Source: Lolium rigidum (taxonomy: Eukaryota > Streptophyta > Magnoliopsida > Poales > Poaceae). Taken from it: DNA of 64,000 bases. The notes under the pieces are model-generated. The model was given only the letters and a program-made list of their open reading frames with translations, made no database searches and was not told where the DNA came from. Made by a program: the position numbers and the translations under genes. The first letter of the stretch is position 1. Each line of letters starts with the position of its first letter. Where the stretch lies: contig NC_061510.1 in assembly GCF_022539505.1 (NCBI RefSeq), positions 94,132,292 to 94,196,291 on the forward strand. Direction: 5' to 3'. Below are positions 1-12,269 of the stretch, piece by piece.

Positions 1-3000
1 GAAGTAAGCATTTTCTTTCGGGTTGTATTCCCAATTTTTCGACTGCTGTTGATTTCCCTTGTGTTCTCATTTTCTTGCCTTCTCTTTGTTTTGTACCTTG
101 CAGGACCACAAAATTCTTTCTTCTCTTCCCCCACTACCTAAAGGTGGAGAGGTGGATGGCCGAGTCGTTGCTACCGACGATTCGCAAGAATCCTCTCTTC
201 CTGAGAGTGAAGCCATGGAATCTCAAAGATCCGCAGGTTCCTCCAAAAAAGAAACAGAATCGGAACAACATTCTGAATCTTCCCACTCCATCTCTCCTCC
301 TCTTGCCACTTCTCCGGATGGGTGCAAGAGGAAAAGAGACAATGTCGAAGATTCCGGCGTGTCCAAGCTTGCCGAAATAGCTGCCGAAGAATCTTTCCCA
401 GAGGAACAAGGTGCCTTCGACCCCTTCGCCGATGCTGGCGTTTGATAACCCACAAGTATAGGGGATCGCAACAGTCTTCGTGGGAAGTAAAACCCAATTT
501 ATTGATTCGACACAAGGGGAGACAAAGAATACTTGAAAGCCTTAACATCGGAGTTGTCAATTCAGCTGCACCTGGAAACAGACTTGCTCGCAAGAGTTTA
601 TCGATAGTAACGGCTTTATAGCGATGAGCGATAGTGAAATAACAGACAGCAGAGTAACAAAGACAGCAGTAGTGATTACGATGAAACAACAGGATTAAAA
701 TAATGTAGGCACAGGGATGGATGACGGGCGTTGCATGGATGAGAGAAACTCATGTAACAATCAAAGCAGGGCATTTGCAGATAATAATAAAACGGTGTCC
801 AAGTACTAAGCAATCCATAGGCATGTGTTCCGTATATAGTCGTATGTGCTCGCAATGAGAAACTTGCACAACATCTTTTGTCCTACCAGCCGGTGGCAGC
901 CGGGCCTCTAGGGAATCTACTTGGATATTAAGGTACTCCTTTTAATAAAGTACCGGAGCAAAGCATTAACACTCCGTGAACACATGTGATCCTCACATCA
1001 CCGCCTTCCCCTCCGGTTGTCCCAATTTCTGTCACTTTGGGGCCTCGGGTTCCGGACAGCGACATGTGTATACAACTTGCACGTAAGATCATAAAACAAT
1101 GCATATCATCATGAAACAATAACATGTTCAGATCTGAGATCATGGCACTCAGGCCCTAGTGACAAGCATTAAGCATAACAAGTTGCAACAATATCATCAA
1201 AGTACCAATTACGGACACTAGGCACTATGCCCTAACAATCTTATGCTATTACATGACCAATCTCATCCAATCCCTACCATCCCCTTCAGCCTACAGCGGG
1301 GGAATTACTCACACATGGATGGGGGAAACATTGCTGGTCGATGGAGAGGCGTCGGTGGCGATGATGGCGATGATCTACTCCAATTCCCTGTCCCGGCGGA
1401 GTGCCAGAACGGAGTTTCTGGTCCCGAGACGGAGTTTCGCGATGTGGCGGCGTTCTGGAGGGTTTCTGGCGACTTCGACTTCTCTTCTCGCGTTTTTAGA
1501 TCGAAACCTTTAAGTAGTCCAGAGGAGGGCGTCAGAGGGCAGCCGAGGGGGCCACACGCTAGGGCGGCGCGCCCCCCTCCAGGCCGCGCCGGCCTAGCGT
1601 CTGGGGGCCCTGGGCCTCCCCCAGGCCCGCCTTTCTGGCTCCGTGATTCTTTTGGTAAAATAGGCCCTTCGGTATAAATTCTGAGGATTTTCCTGAAAGT
1701 TGAATTTCTGCACAAAAACGAGACACCAGAGCAATTCTGCTGAAAGCAGCGTTAGTCCGTGTTAGTTGTATCCAAAATACACAAATTAGAGGCAAAACAA
1801 TAGCAAAAGTGTTCGGGAAAGTAGATACGTTTTGGACGTATCAGCGTTGTTAGCTCGTAAGTTGCTCTTTTTTGTCTTTGTCTATCTATTTTTTGGTACT
1901 CTCATATTTTGCTTTGCTGCTATATTGACAGATCTGACGAAGGAGCAGAAGAGGAGGAGCCCGCAGCTCATGGGCTAGCTCCTACAATCACCTCCAATAC
2001 CCTAGTTCTTTTCGAAGAACACCGTACTGTTGCGGAAACCTCGCCTCCTCCGCACCATAACTCGGAAGCGCCAACTCCTGTGCCCAGCCCCCGAGCGCCT
2101 CTAGCGAAGAAAGCTAGAACCGGGGCCAGTAGCACACAAGAGCTTGCCACCGGGAGTACATCAGCTCCTCTCTTGGAAGATGTAAGTTCCCTTTTTCCTG
2201 CTTACCATCTCTTTTGCTTGTCGAATTTTTCTCCCCTGACGACGTTTTTCTGTTTTGTCGACTTTGTGCAGACCTTAATGAAAGAGCTAATCAACCTGGA
2301 CTCCCAATTTATTGGGTTCCGCGATGAGGCTGCTACTTTAAGAGGTAAAACTATACTGCTCTTAGTATATTTCATATTCCCATCTGGATTCTTCGCCTTC
2401 TAACATTTTCTTTTCAGAGGCACTCCACTGTGCCAAAGAGCATGCCGATGCGATGGAGGCCAAGCTTAAAACCAGTGAGACAGCTCGCAAAAAGGCCGAG
2501 AAAGGTGCAGCTGTGTCGAAAGTCTCCGCCAGAGGCTCAAGACCGCCGAGGACGCTCTAAGCGACAAGGAGGCCCGGTAAGTCGAGCGTGAAAATGCCAT
2601 AGTGGAACACTTCGAAACGAAGAACCAAAGATTTACAAGTAAGCCATGATTTCATTTGCCTTCTGCTTTTGCCTGTGTCTGTTTGTCTTTAGTGTTGACG
2701 AACTCCTGCTTTTCTCCAACGGGGCGGATGGGTGAGCAATATACTTTGAATCAAGAATCTGACGATCGTCTCAATGATGCTCTCAAGATTCTTGAACTGA
2801 ACTGCAACTTGGCGCGCACAAACATTTCTTCTGCACGGGCCGCCCTGAAGCGCATCTTCCCCCACTTCTTCCCCAAGGATACCCAGACGGAGATCTTCTC
2901 CCAGCTCACCCAACATTTCCTGGCGAAGGAAGATCCTGCTTTGGCCTATCGTCAGGCTAGCCTAAAGATTGGAGTTGAAGGGACCATCGCCTTGGTTGCT

Positions 3001-4332
3001 GCTAGCGGCCAGGAGGTCGACTAGGTGAAAGCTGGCACTCCCAAGGGCATAAACAAGGAGAAGTGGAAGGTTCTAGTGAAGGATGCCAAGCCTCACTCGA
3101 AGAAGCTCATCACCTTCCTTGACCCGACGTCCTCTGATTCTGCTAGCACTGCTCGGATGAAGGTCAAGTAGACCAACCCTTGTCTCTTTTTTCTTTTCTC
3201 TTTTGTAGCTGTCGCCACCTTTTGTTGTTCCCGACAATTTGTATGAACTCTCTAGGAGTAATCTTTTGTAAGGACTTGCCTTATGTAAATGTGTTGAATC
3301 TGAACGAAAAATGTTCCTTGCCGAATGATTGATGTCGATCTTTCTTTCTTTCAGTTGATTTTTGATAACTATACCGAAGCTTCTGGACCTTCCAATGCTT
3401 CACACGCCACTTCTCATTCTGCTAGAGCGCCTGGCGGAGTTTTATTGGATGATTCCTCATGTGCTGACTCGATACACCAAGAACTGGCTGATCTTCGACA
3501 ACAGCTACAAGCGATGAGGAAACAGGTTGTGATAGTTATGGACCAATCTCGCAAATCTTTGGATCGTGAGGAGGCTTCTCTTCGACAAGCACAGGAAGCT
3601 CTCGAATTGAAGGAATCTGCGACTGCTAATGCCTCACGAGCTGCTCAACGCGAGAGTTATATGCTTGACTTGATGACTGACGCAAGTCAAGATATGGCTG
3701 GTACGTTACTTTTGGCTTGCCGCTCCTTTATATTCTTTGTATCCCTTCTCACGCTGTGCTGTGTCTTCCTTGTGTTGCTTTTAGGTTCGTTTCTTGATAC
3801 TACCGCCGAAGAACAACAGGTAAACTCATGAGTCGAAATCCTTCTTCGACTTGCCAAGAAAAATGATACTGACTTCTGGGCAGACAAAAACCGCACTCGC
3901 CGTATCGTTCAATTCCAGGATCGAGCTGCCCAGGTTCGGGAATTCCGAGAATTCTTCGGTAGTACTCTGGCCATGGTATACAATGCTATGTTTCCTCGGA
4001 ACCCTTAGCCTGAGATTCTCACCGAGCTTATGGGTAAATTTAGAGACGCATAGAGTATCCATGACTTTGCGAAAGCTGAAATGGTGGATGGCGCCAAGTT
4101 CGCCCTGATTTGGTTAAAGGTCTGCCACTCGAAATTGGACTTTAGCAACATTATCGGCACTTTTTACCGCAAGACGTCGAAGAGGAGGATAAATGTTGAC
4201 AAACATAGTGCAGTTGTATCTCCCATAGCCGAGAAGATGATCGACGAGCTTCTTAGAGTGGACGCTGCTTTCTTAAAGGAGTTTCAGTATGATGATTCGA
4301 CGCAGATTGTCCGTGGGCAAGAGAGAATATAA
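1..4332 (+). pseudogene. Antisense extra gene of element A, multi-exon, decayed
   Basis: Plus-strand gene of unknown function, convergent with the pol of A. Introns are seen directly as GT...AG segments that keep the frame: 4-103, 1857-1931, 2182-2271, 2345-2417, and probably about 2638-2725 and 3701-3784. The product starts Ser/Glu-rich and acidic, then turns into Lys/Glu/Ala-rich coiled-coil-like stretches (for example 2418-2570 and 3470-3690, with ELADLRQQLQAMRKQ). The C-terminal part (about 4070-4330) is well kept. It is broken by the solo LTR at 443-1843 in an exon, a frameshift near 2500-2560, and stops near 3022 and 4006. No catalytic motif was recognised. The link to Tat antisense ORFs rests on position and orientation. 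Confidence 0.65.
443..1843 (-). mobile_element. Solo LTR of the B family
   Basis: A 1401-bp LTR with TG...CA ends, flanked by a perfect 5-bp TSD GCGTT (438-442 and 1844-1848). It matches the two LTRs of element B (7355-8752 and 22639-24034) along its whole length. No internal sequence remains, so it is a solo LTR left by LTR-LTR recombination. It sits in an exon of the antisense gene of A; removing it and one TSD copy restores the frame. The end pattern resembles the Triticeae Sabrina group, a tentative name from memory. Orientation is inferred from B. Confidence 0.92.
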
Positions 4333-4822
4333 CTATAGATAGATTTGTGTAGGAATTATTTTTCTTTTTTCGGACACGCTTGGTTTGAACCGAACCGCAT
4401 AATTGCATATATTTGTAAGTCGTGTATATTGTAACTATCATTGTGAGACTCATGTAAAGTCAAGGCAAATTCTTGTGTTATTGTTTTTCCTTTGAGCCCC
4501 CGAGTATCTCGATTGGTGTGACTATCTTTTATTGTTTGCGAGGTTTTTCATGGAACCAAGGCGTGTAAATTGAGAGGTGCTTTGAAGTCGAGTATATTTT
4601 GTAATTTTGTCGGGTTCGAGCCCCCGAGCCTTGCTTGCAATAAAATTATATGCCATAACTATTTTTATTTCAACCATGCTATATTGCAGCATCGCAAGCC
4701 CACCTCATTAAAAACCTTCCAGCCCAACTCGGTGCCCTGAAAGGAAAAGAGTGCGTCTGAAAACTTGCGAGCTCTTCAGGTACAATTTATGCTTACATAT
4801 ATAGTTGATACTATATTGATCT
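4333..4822. other. Non-coding spacer of element A
   Basis: Stretch between the stop of the antisense gene and the convergent end of integrase. It is AT-rich with two copies of a GAGCCCCCGAG motif (about 4494 and 4618). It may hold the 3' ends of both transcripts. Nothing else was recognised. Confidence 0.5.
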
Positions 4823-5890
4823 CTAAGCGTAGAAACGTCGTAGCTGTGCTACGTTCCACGGGTTTGGTTCATCCTTGCCCGATTTCTTGTCCTTCAGCCG
4901 ATAAGCTCCTCCCGGAATAACTTCTGTGATGATATACGGTCCCAACCATGTAGACTCGAATTTCTCATGTCCATCTTGTGTGAGTCGAAGGACTAGATCG
5001 CCAACTTTAAAAGACCTGGGTCGCAATCGTCGGCTGTGATAATTTTTGAGATTCTGCTGGTATGTGCTTACTCTTGATATCACCTCATCTCTTGCTTCGT
5101 CGAGTGCGTCAACATCATCCTCCCGTGCCTTCTGCGAAGTTTCTTCGTCATATTTCGCGACTCTGGAGAAGTTGTGTTCTATTTCTATCGGCAACACTAC
5201 TTCGGCTCCATGGACCAAGAAAAAAGGTGTTTCTTGGGTTGCCGCGTTCTGCGTTGTTCGTAACCTCCACAATACGTACGGCAGCTCGTCGACCCAGGTG
5301 TTCCGCGCTTTCTCTAGCGGTGTTAACATACGCTTCTTGGTGCCATTGCAGATAAGCCTGTTGGCTTTTTCGACTTGACCGTTGGTTTGCGGGTGCGCCA
5401 CTGACGCGAACTTCAGTTTGATGCCCATGCTTTCACAGTAGTCCTTGAATTCTCGGGAGGTGAAATGTCTGCCATTGTCCGTAACTATGTTGTTGGGGAC
5501 GCCGAACCGAAAAACTATCCCCTTGATGAAGTTCACCGCCGAGGTTGCATCTTCCGAAGTTACAGGTACTGCTTCGATCCACTTGGTGAATTTGTCGACA
5601 GCCACAAGCAAATACACGTGTCCTCTTGGCCAGGACTTGTGTAATTTTCCCACCATGTCAAGCCCCCACTGTGCAAAAAGCCATGCCAACGGTATCGGCA
5701 TCAATTTTGCTGCTGGAGAGTGGGGCTTGGATGCAAATCTCTGGCACGCGTTGCAAGTGCGGACTATGTATTTTGCATCTTCTATTGCTGTCAGCCAATA
5801 AAATCATGCGCGAAAGGCTTTGGCTGCTATTGCTCGGCTGCTTGCGTGGTGGCCACATATTCCCTCGTGTATGTCTTTTAATATAACTCG
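4823..5890 (-). pseudogene. Integrase of element A (zinc-binding region plus DDE core), broken
   Basis: Integrase inserts the cDNA into the host chromosome. The open part (5704-4823, 293 aa) holds the catalytic core: D16 (GLDMVGKL), D76 (VTDNGRHF) and E112 (HPQTNGQVEKAN), a DD35E spacing, followed by a C-terminal region with GPYIITEVIPGGAYRL. Upstream, in the same frame, the HHCC zinc-binding region is visible (DIHEGICGHH and later CNACQRF), but an in-frame TGA lies at 5806-5804 between the His and Cys pairs. The Met at 5704 is therefore an internal codon, not a start. Domain order RT-RH-IN fits Ty3/gypsy. Not functional as it stands. Confidence 0.9.
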
Positions 5891-6621
5891 CCCTTCTTCG
5901 GGTGTGACGCACCTCTGCAATACTCCTGAAATGCTTCGTTTGTATAGTTCTCCCTTGACCACGGTGAAGGCTTTGGATCGTCGAATAAATCTCCTTGCTT
6001 CGATCGGATCTTCAGGTATCTCTTTCTTTGTGATGTCGCCAGGTAAACCTGCATCCAGGGAATTTGGATCATCATGACTTCCTCTGGTTCCTCCTCATCT
6101 TCCGATGTATGTGTCTCTGGACCTGCTGGAGCCCCTGAGTCTTTCTTGGACTTCTCCTTTTTCTTTGGCTGCTTCAGTACCTTCTTCGCCTTGGTTGACC
6201 TCTCACTTATCTCTTCCCAAAAGACTCCAGGTGGTATCGGGAGGCACTGCGAGTCGATGTTTGCCAAAACGGCGGCTTCATCGTTGCTCAGCCTACTGAT
6301 GTGATTAAATTCACAGCCATCGAAGATTTTGTCGAGTTCGTTGTACACCTCCTTATATGATACCATGCTATCATTGACTGCATCACACTTGTTCATTACC
6401 TGTTGAGCCACCAACTGGGAGTCGCCAAAGATTTTTAAGCGGGTGGCACCGCATGCCTTTGCCATCTTCATCCCGTGAATTAGGGCTTCATACTCTGCCT
6501 CATTGTTTGATGCGTTGGGGAAGGCCATCCGTAATATATACTTCATCTTGTCGTCTTGGGGTGAGACAAGTATCACGCCTTCTCCTGCGCCTTCCAATCT
6601 TTTGGACCCGTCGAAATTCAT
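5878..6621 (-). pseudogene. RNase H domain and linker of element A pol
   Basis: Ribonuclease H removes the RNA strand during reverse transcription. Visible motifs are D4 (NFDGS), E43 (NNEAEYEAL) and D67 (GDSQL). The usual fourth acid, in an N-x-x-A-D-x-L-A context, is replaced by Ala (NDEAAVLA, A117). A Lys/Glu/Pro-rich linker of about 90 residues follows and leads to the integrase zinc region. The domain is joined to the upstream RT part by a frameshift: a TAA lies just before the Met at 6621 in its own frame, while the upstream frame runs to 6618. Part of a broken pol polyprotein. Confidence 0.85.
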
Positions 6622-7354
6622 GTGTTAGGTACTTGATAAATCTGGGGTCCCGTATTCTGAAGTTCCATCCACTCCGCGACAAAGTCCGACAGAATTTGTG
6701 ACTTGATCGATTTTCTTTTTTCATATGTGATGTCCCGAGGGGAAAGCTTGATTCCCCAAATGGAGACACGTCCTATAGCTTCTGGATTGTTCAGTATATT
6801 TGAGAGAGGAGCCTCATTGACCACTATTATCGGGTGTGCCGAAAAATAGTGTCTTAAATTTCGTGCTGACATGAAAACTCCATAAGCTAGCTTATGATAT
6901 TGCGGGTAACGCTGTTTGGATGGTGATAAAACTTCACTAAGGAAATATATCGGCCGCTAACCCCGTGAATCTTCCCTTCTTCTTCTTGCTCTACCACGAG
7001 GACTTTGCTGACCACCTGAGGTGTGGCCGCAATATATAACAGCAGCAGTTCTTTTTCTTGGGGTGCCACCAGCACTAGTGGTGTCGGGATAGTTCGCTTC
7101 AGATGCTCAAAGACTTTGTCTGCTTCCTCATTCCACTCGAATTTTCCCCTTTCTTGATTAGCGCGTAAAAGGGTAGCGCTTTTTCCCCAACCTGGCGACA
7201 AACCTGCTCAAAGCTGCGACATGCCCAGTCAGCTGCTGTATCTCCATGAGCTTGGTTGGTTTTCCCATCGTCAAGATAGCCTGTATTTTCTTGGGGTTGG
7301 CCTCGATTCCCCTGGCTGACACTAAGTATCCGAGGAGTTCTCCCGCAGGAACAC
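6618..7354 (-). pseudogene. C-terminal reverse transcriptase (thumb/connection) of element A
   Basis: The stretch nearest 7354 reads GELLGYLVSARGIEANPKK, a typical Ty3/gypsy RT region after the YxDD palm, then a WNEEADKVFEHLK segment, a PLLLYIAATPQVVS-like segment and LRHYFSAHPI near 6850. Several frame changes occur between 6870 and 7210, so it is not translatable as one protein. The Sabrina-like element B is inserted right at 7354, between two residues of the conserved FAVPAGELLGY region. Confidence 0.85.
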
Positions 7355-8752
7355 TGATGACCCACAAGTATAGGGGATCGCAACAGTCTTCGCGGGAAGT
7401 AAAACCCAATTTATTGATTCGACACAAGGGGAGACAAAGAATACTTGAAAGCCTTAACAGCGAAGTTGTCAATTCAGCTTCACCTGGAAACAGACTTGCT
7501 CGCAAGAGTTTATCGGTAATAACGATTTATAGCGATAGCGATAGTGAAATAGCGACGACGAGTGTAACAAAGACGAGCGAGTAGTAATTATAGTAAACAG
7601 CAGGATTAAAATACTGTAGGCACAGGGATGGATGACGGGCGTTGCATGGATGAGAGAAACTCATGTAACAATTAAATCAGGGCATTTGCAGATAGTAATA
7701 AAACGGTGTCCAAGTACTAAGCAATCCATAGACATGTGTTCCGTATATAGTCGTACGTGCTCGCAATGAGAAACTTGTATAACATCTTTTATCCTACCAG
7801 CCGGTGGCAGCCGGGCCTCTAGGGAATCTACTGGAAATTAAGGTACTCCTTTTAATAGAGTACCGGAGCAAAGCATTAACACTCCGTGAACACATGTGAT
7901 CCTCACATCACCGCCTTCCCCTCCGGTTGTCCCAATTTCGTCACTTTGGGGCCTCGGGTTCCGGACAGCGACATGTGTATACAACTTGCGGGTAAGATCA
8001 TAAAACAATGCATATCATCATGAAACAATAACATGTTCAGATCTGAGATCATGGCACTCGGGCCCTAGTGACAAGAATTAAGCATAACAAGTTGCAACAA
8101 TATCATCAAAGTACCAATTACGGACACTAGGCACTATGCCCTAACAAACTTTTGCTATTACATGACCAATCTCATCCAATCCCTACCATCCCCTTCAGCC
8201 TACAGCGGGGGAATTACTCACACATGGATGGGGGAAACATTGTTGGTCGATGGGGAGGCGTCGGTGGTGATGATGGCGATGATCTCCTCCAATTCCCCGT
8301 CCCGGCGGAGTGCCAGAACGGAGTTTCTGGTCCCGAGACGGAGTTTCGCGATGTGGCGGCGTTCTGGAGGGTTTCTGGCGACTTCGACTTCCTGGCTCGC
8401 GTTTTTAGATCGAAACCTTTAAGTAGTCCAGAGGAGGGGGTCGGAGGCCAGCCGAGGCGGCCAGACAATAGGGCGGCGCGCCCCCCTCCTGGGCCGCGCC
8501 GGCCTACTGTGTGGGGGCCTCGGGCCTCCACCTGGCTTGCCCTTCTGGCTCCGTAATTCTTCCGGAAAAATAAGACCTTTGACATAAATTCCGGGGATTT
8601 TCCTGAAAGTTGGATTTCTGCACAAAAACGAGACACCGAGCAATTCTGCTGAAAACAGCGTTAGTCCGTGTTAGTTGTATCCAAAATACACAAATTAGAG
8701 GCAAAACAATAGCAAAAGTGTTCGGGAAAGTAGATACATTTTGGACGTATCA
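7355..8752 (-). repeat. 3' LTR of element B
   Basis: 1398 bp. On the plus strand it starts TGATGACCCACAAG and ends TTGGACGTATCA. It is directly followed by the polypurine tract. It differs from the 5' LTR by scattered substitutions and by many one-base changes at CAG/CTG sites (for example 7551-7590). Confidence 0.93.
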
Positions 8753-8769
8753 ACTCCCCCCAAGCTTAG
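8753..8769 (-). other. Polypurine tract of element B
   Basis: Plus strand ACTCCCCCCAAGCTTAG; on the element strand CTAAGCTTGGGGGGAGT abuts the LTR start TGATACGTCC. This is the expected primer site for second-strand cDNA synthesis. Confidence 0.85.
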
Positions 8770-11060
8770 CTTATTGCTTGTCCTCAAGCAATTCAGTTAA
8801 CAACTGAGTGCGATAAAAGAACTTTCACGAACACATTTGTTCATATGATGTAAATATTCTCATGATATGGACAAGTACTTAGGCGATTCATAATAAGATA
8901 CATGCAAATAAGATCATCTAATAGTTATGTCAATCATGGAAAGGTACCAATAAATTAATAATAAGCATCATGAATCATGTCTATCAGCAGGATTGCAATG
9001 TTCATAAAAGGGTATGATAAAGTGGTATCTCGCTTGCCCGTATTTGAACAGCAAAACATAAATGCTCAGGCACCTCTGAAGTTCATAGAAAGACTAGAAA
9101 TAGAGATTGTCAAAGATAAAAGCATCAAAGTTATACCACAATCAATCATATTTTGGGACAAGCATATTATACTAAGAATGACGAGTTGTGCTCTCAAGAA
9201 AGTGCTCAAAGAAAGGATGGTGACACAACATAAAAGTAAAAGATTGACCCTTCGCAGAGGAAGCGAGGGATTAACATGCGCTAGAGCTTTTCATTTTTAA
9301 AACAGGAGTAAAATTATTTTGAGAGGTGTTTGTTGTTGTCAACGAATGGAAATGGGTACACCAACTACCTCGTCAACCAGACTTTCAAGAGCGGCTCCCA
9401 TGAAGGACGTTATTTCTACCAGCAAGGTAGATCATCCCTCTTCTCTTTTGTTTACACATGTACTTTAGTTTTATTATGGGTGACACTCCCCCCAACCTTT
9501 GCTTACACAAGCCATAGCTAACCGAATCCTCGGGTGCCTTCCATCAATCTCATACCATGGAGGAGTGTCTATTTGCAAAATTAAGTTGCTTACTGATGAA
9601 TCAGGGCAAAACATGTGAAGAGAATTATTAATGAAGTTATTAATTGGGGCTGGGCACCCCGTTGCCAGCTCTTATTATGGAAGTCTGTCAAAAGTAAATG
9701 ACAAGGTTGAAAGATAAACACCACATACTTCCTCATGAGCTATAAAACATTAACACAAATTGAGAAGCATTTTAAAGGTTTAAAGGTAGCGCATGAGAAT
9801 TTACTTGGAATGGTTTGAAATGCCATGCATAGGTATTTATGGTGGACACTTTGGAATAACTTGGTTTTCGGGGTTTGGAAGCACGAGCAGCGTTCCCGCT
9901 CGGTACAAGTGAAGGCTAGCAATAGGCGGGGAGCGACAATCAAGAGAGCAGATCCATCGTCATAATCATGCTTGCGGCAAAATCAATTAACGGAGGCATA
10001 AAAGTGATACAAGAACTCTGAGGCAAAGTAAATCATCGAGGCTTAATTGACTTTTGTTCAGTCATATGCATGCGTGAGCATGTGCCAAGTCGATTCAAAT
10101 GAATTATTTAGAGGACGATACCACAATGTCATACCTATTTATGAATAAAACAATGCAAGCAAGCATCCATGACATGCTACTCATATTAATAAACTGGAGC
10201 TAAACATGAGAGATCATGAACTACTAGACTTTCTTAAATGACATATACCTCACATGAACCAACTAAGCATGCTCACATGGATGAGTATATGTACAAAAAT
10301 GAAAACAAATAGAGTTCATACCAGCCTCTCACCACAGTCAAATTGTCGTAGATCGTCATTATTGCCTTTCACTTGTGTAGCTTGAATAATATGAAATGAA
10401 AACCACGCTCCAGCGACCGAAGACCATTGAACTCATAATGAACTTTACAAAACCAAAGAAGAACAGCAAATATTTTTGGTGTTTTCGAATTTGAAACAAA
10501 AACAAAAGGAAACAAGCAAACAAAGCAAAATCTTTTTGGATTTTCTTATAGCAAACCAACGATAGCAAATAAAGCAAAATAAATGCAAAAACCAAAATAA
10601 GCAAATGGTGAAGAGAAACAACAGAAATATTTTTGGTCCTTTTGTGTTTTGGGAAAGAAACAAAGCAAAAACAAGAAAATGAAAACTAGAACAGTCGCAT
10701 AAACACAAAGCAGCAGGAATTTGTCAAACTTGACAGCAGTACAGTAATCGATTTTTAAGAAATTCTTCCACTGCTCAACTCGAAAAGTGTTCAACTAATG
10801 AAAGTTAGATAACAACCTGGGGAACATGCACAAATATTAGCTTCACAAAATAACGTTCTGGCTGTTTTTGAGGATTTTTTTGGTATCAGTCCAGAATCTG
10901 TTTTCAGGCAGCACTTCCCCAAATATCATCTCCCTCTCATTAGAAAACCACTCAAAGAAGCTAAACAAGTATATACAAGTATCCAGCAATCATAATATGC
11001 AAAGAATGAGTGATGCCGGTATACCTCCCCCCAAGCTTAGGCTTTTGGCCTAAGTGGAGA
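8770..11060. other. 3' non-coding region of element B
   Basis: About 2.3 kb without a credible ORF between the second ORF and the polypurine tract. It contains an A-rich, AAAC-rich patch (about 10440-10720). A second polypurine-like motif ACCTCCCCCCAAGCTTAG lies at 11023-11040, about 20 bases past the ORF stop and beside a small inverted repeat (TTAGGC...GCCTAA). Confidence 0.6.
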
Positions 11061-12184
11061 TCAACCCCAGCGAGGGTCGCTGTTCCACTCCGGTGGATCA
11101 TACATGGCATAGTCATAATAAGGTCCCGGTGCAGAAGAAAAGGGTGAAGGCTCCACATGCCTAAAATGTTGATGCGAAGAGCTTGCTGCATCAGATGACG
11201 AGTCGAGGTGTTCATCGGCCTCCTCCGTGTTGTCTCTTGCATGATGGCCTCCTCCCTCTATGTATGCATTCAGTGCACCTTCCGTGACTGACCAATCCTC
11301 CCTGGAATCAAGGATAAATAGAACAGGTGCAGGCAATCCTACTAGTTTTTCAGTTTTCTTAGTTGTTCTCCAAGTTTTCTTGTAAAATGTTATCTTGTAA
11401 GACAGGTTACCCAAATAAGATGAATCAGAAACAAATTCATGTTTAATCATGGATACTATGTCAAGTTTCTCTACGGGAAGCTGAATATCAAGATGGTGAG
11501 GTTCTACACCATGCATAGCTAATAAACGAGAGGCGATGAGACCTCCGCAAATTCCTCCATTCTCACAGTTAGTAGCAAGTCTATAGGCTATCAAAGCACC
11601 CAAATTATAGGTCTTATTACCTTGCAATGCAGCAGCTAGAAAAGCTAAATCCCGGATAGATAATTTACTTGCATTCTTTCTAGCAAGAACGCACTTAGTA
11701 ATGAAATAAGCAAAGTAGCGAATAGCTGGGAGTTGAATGCTACTGATTTTACCACCATCCTACGAGAAGCTTCTTTCATGACAAATCATCTTGAAGAGAT
11801 TCAAGAGCTCTTGCGGCGATCCCCTTATCTTCTCGCATGATCCCCATTGCGGCACTCTGATTGCTGCACAAAAATCATCGAATGGCAAGTTGACAGTTTA
11901 TTATAAATTTTGTACCGAACCATGGGGTTAGATTGCGACCAATTGAATTCAAAATCCTGCACTACAGACATAGTCAATTTTGCATATTGGCATGGTTCAC
12001 CAACAACAAAATCATCCAACCCTGCACGAGAAATTAGATTCTGAACATCTCGCAAGATTCCTGCACTTCTCATGAAATCTGTGCACGGGTAGTAAGAGGG
12101 GTATAATCCCTCTTCGCGGTTAACTCTCATGACTTGTTGCACCTCCAATTCTTGTTGGTTTAGCTGATGCCTATTCCACTCCAT
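11061..12184 (-). pseudogene. Second ORF of element B, ATHILA ORF-1-like, function unknown
   Basis: Two open pieces (12184-11825 and 11627-11061) with a shifted bridge between them. The N-terminal part has a pattern like LDDFVVGEPCQYAKLTMSVVQ followed by VRYKIYNKL and a CAAIRVPQWG-like segment. The C-terminal part ends Ser/Pro/Tyr-rich. The position, 3' of protease and before the polypurine tract, is where Athila-group elements carry an extra ORF, and element F has a counterpart at 48431-47319. A splice acceptor-like TTTCAG lies 3 bases before the ATG (minus strand, 12188). I infer expression from a spliced RNA. Function unknown. Confidence 0.6.
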
Positions 12185-12269
12185 TTTCTGAAATTTTCAA
12201 CAATCAATATAAAATTTGATTTGGTGACATATAATCGAGGGAAACTACTATAGGAACTTGCTAGGGTAC

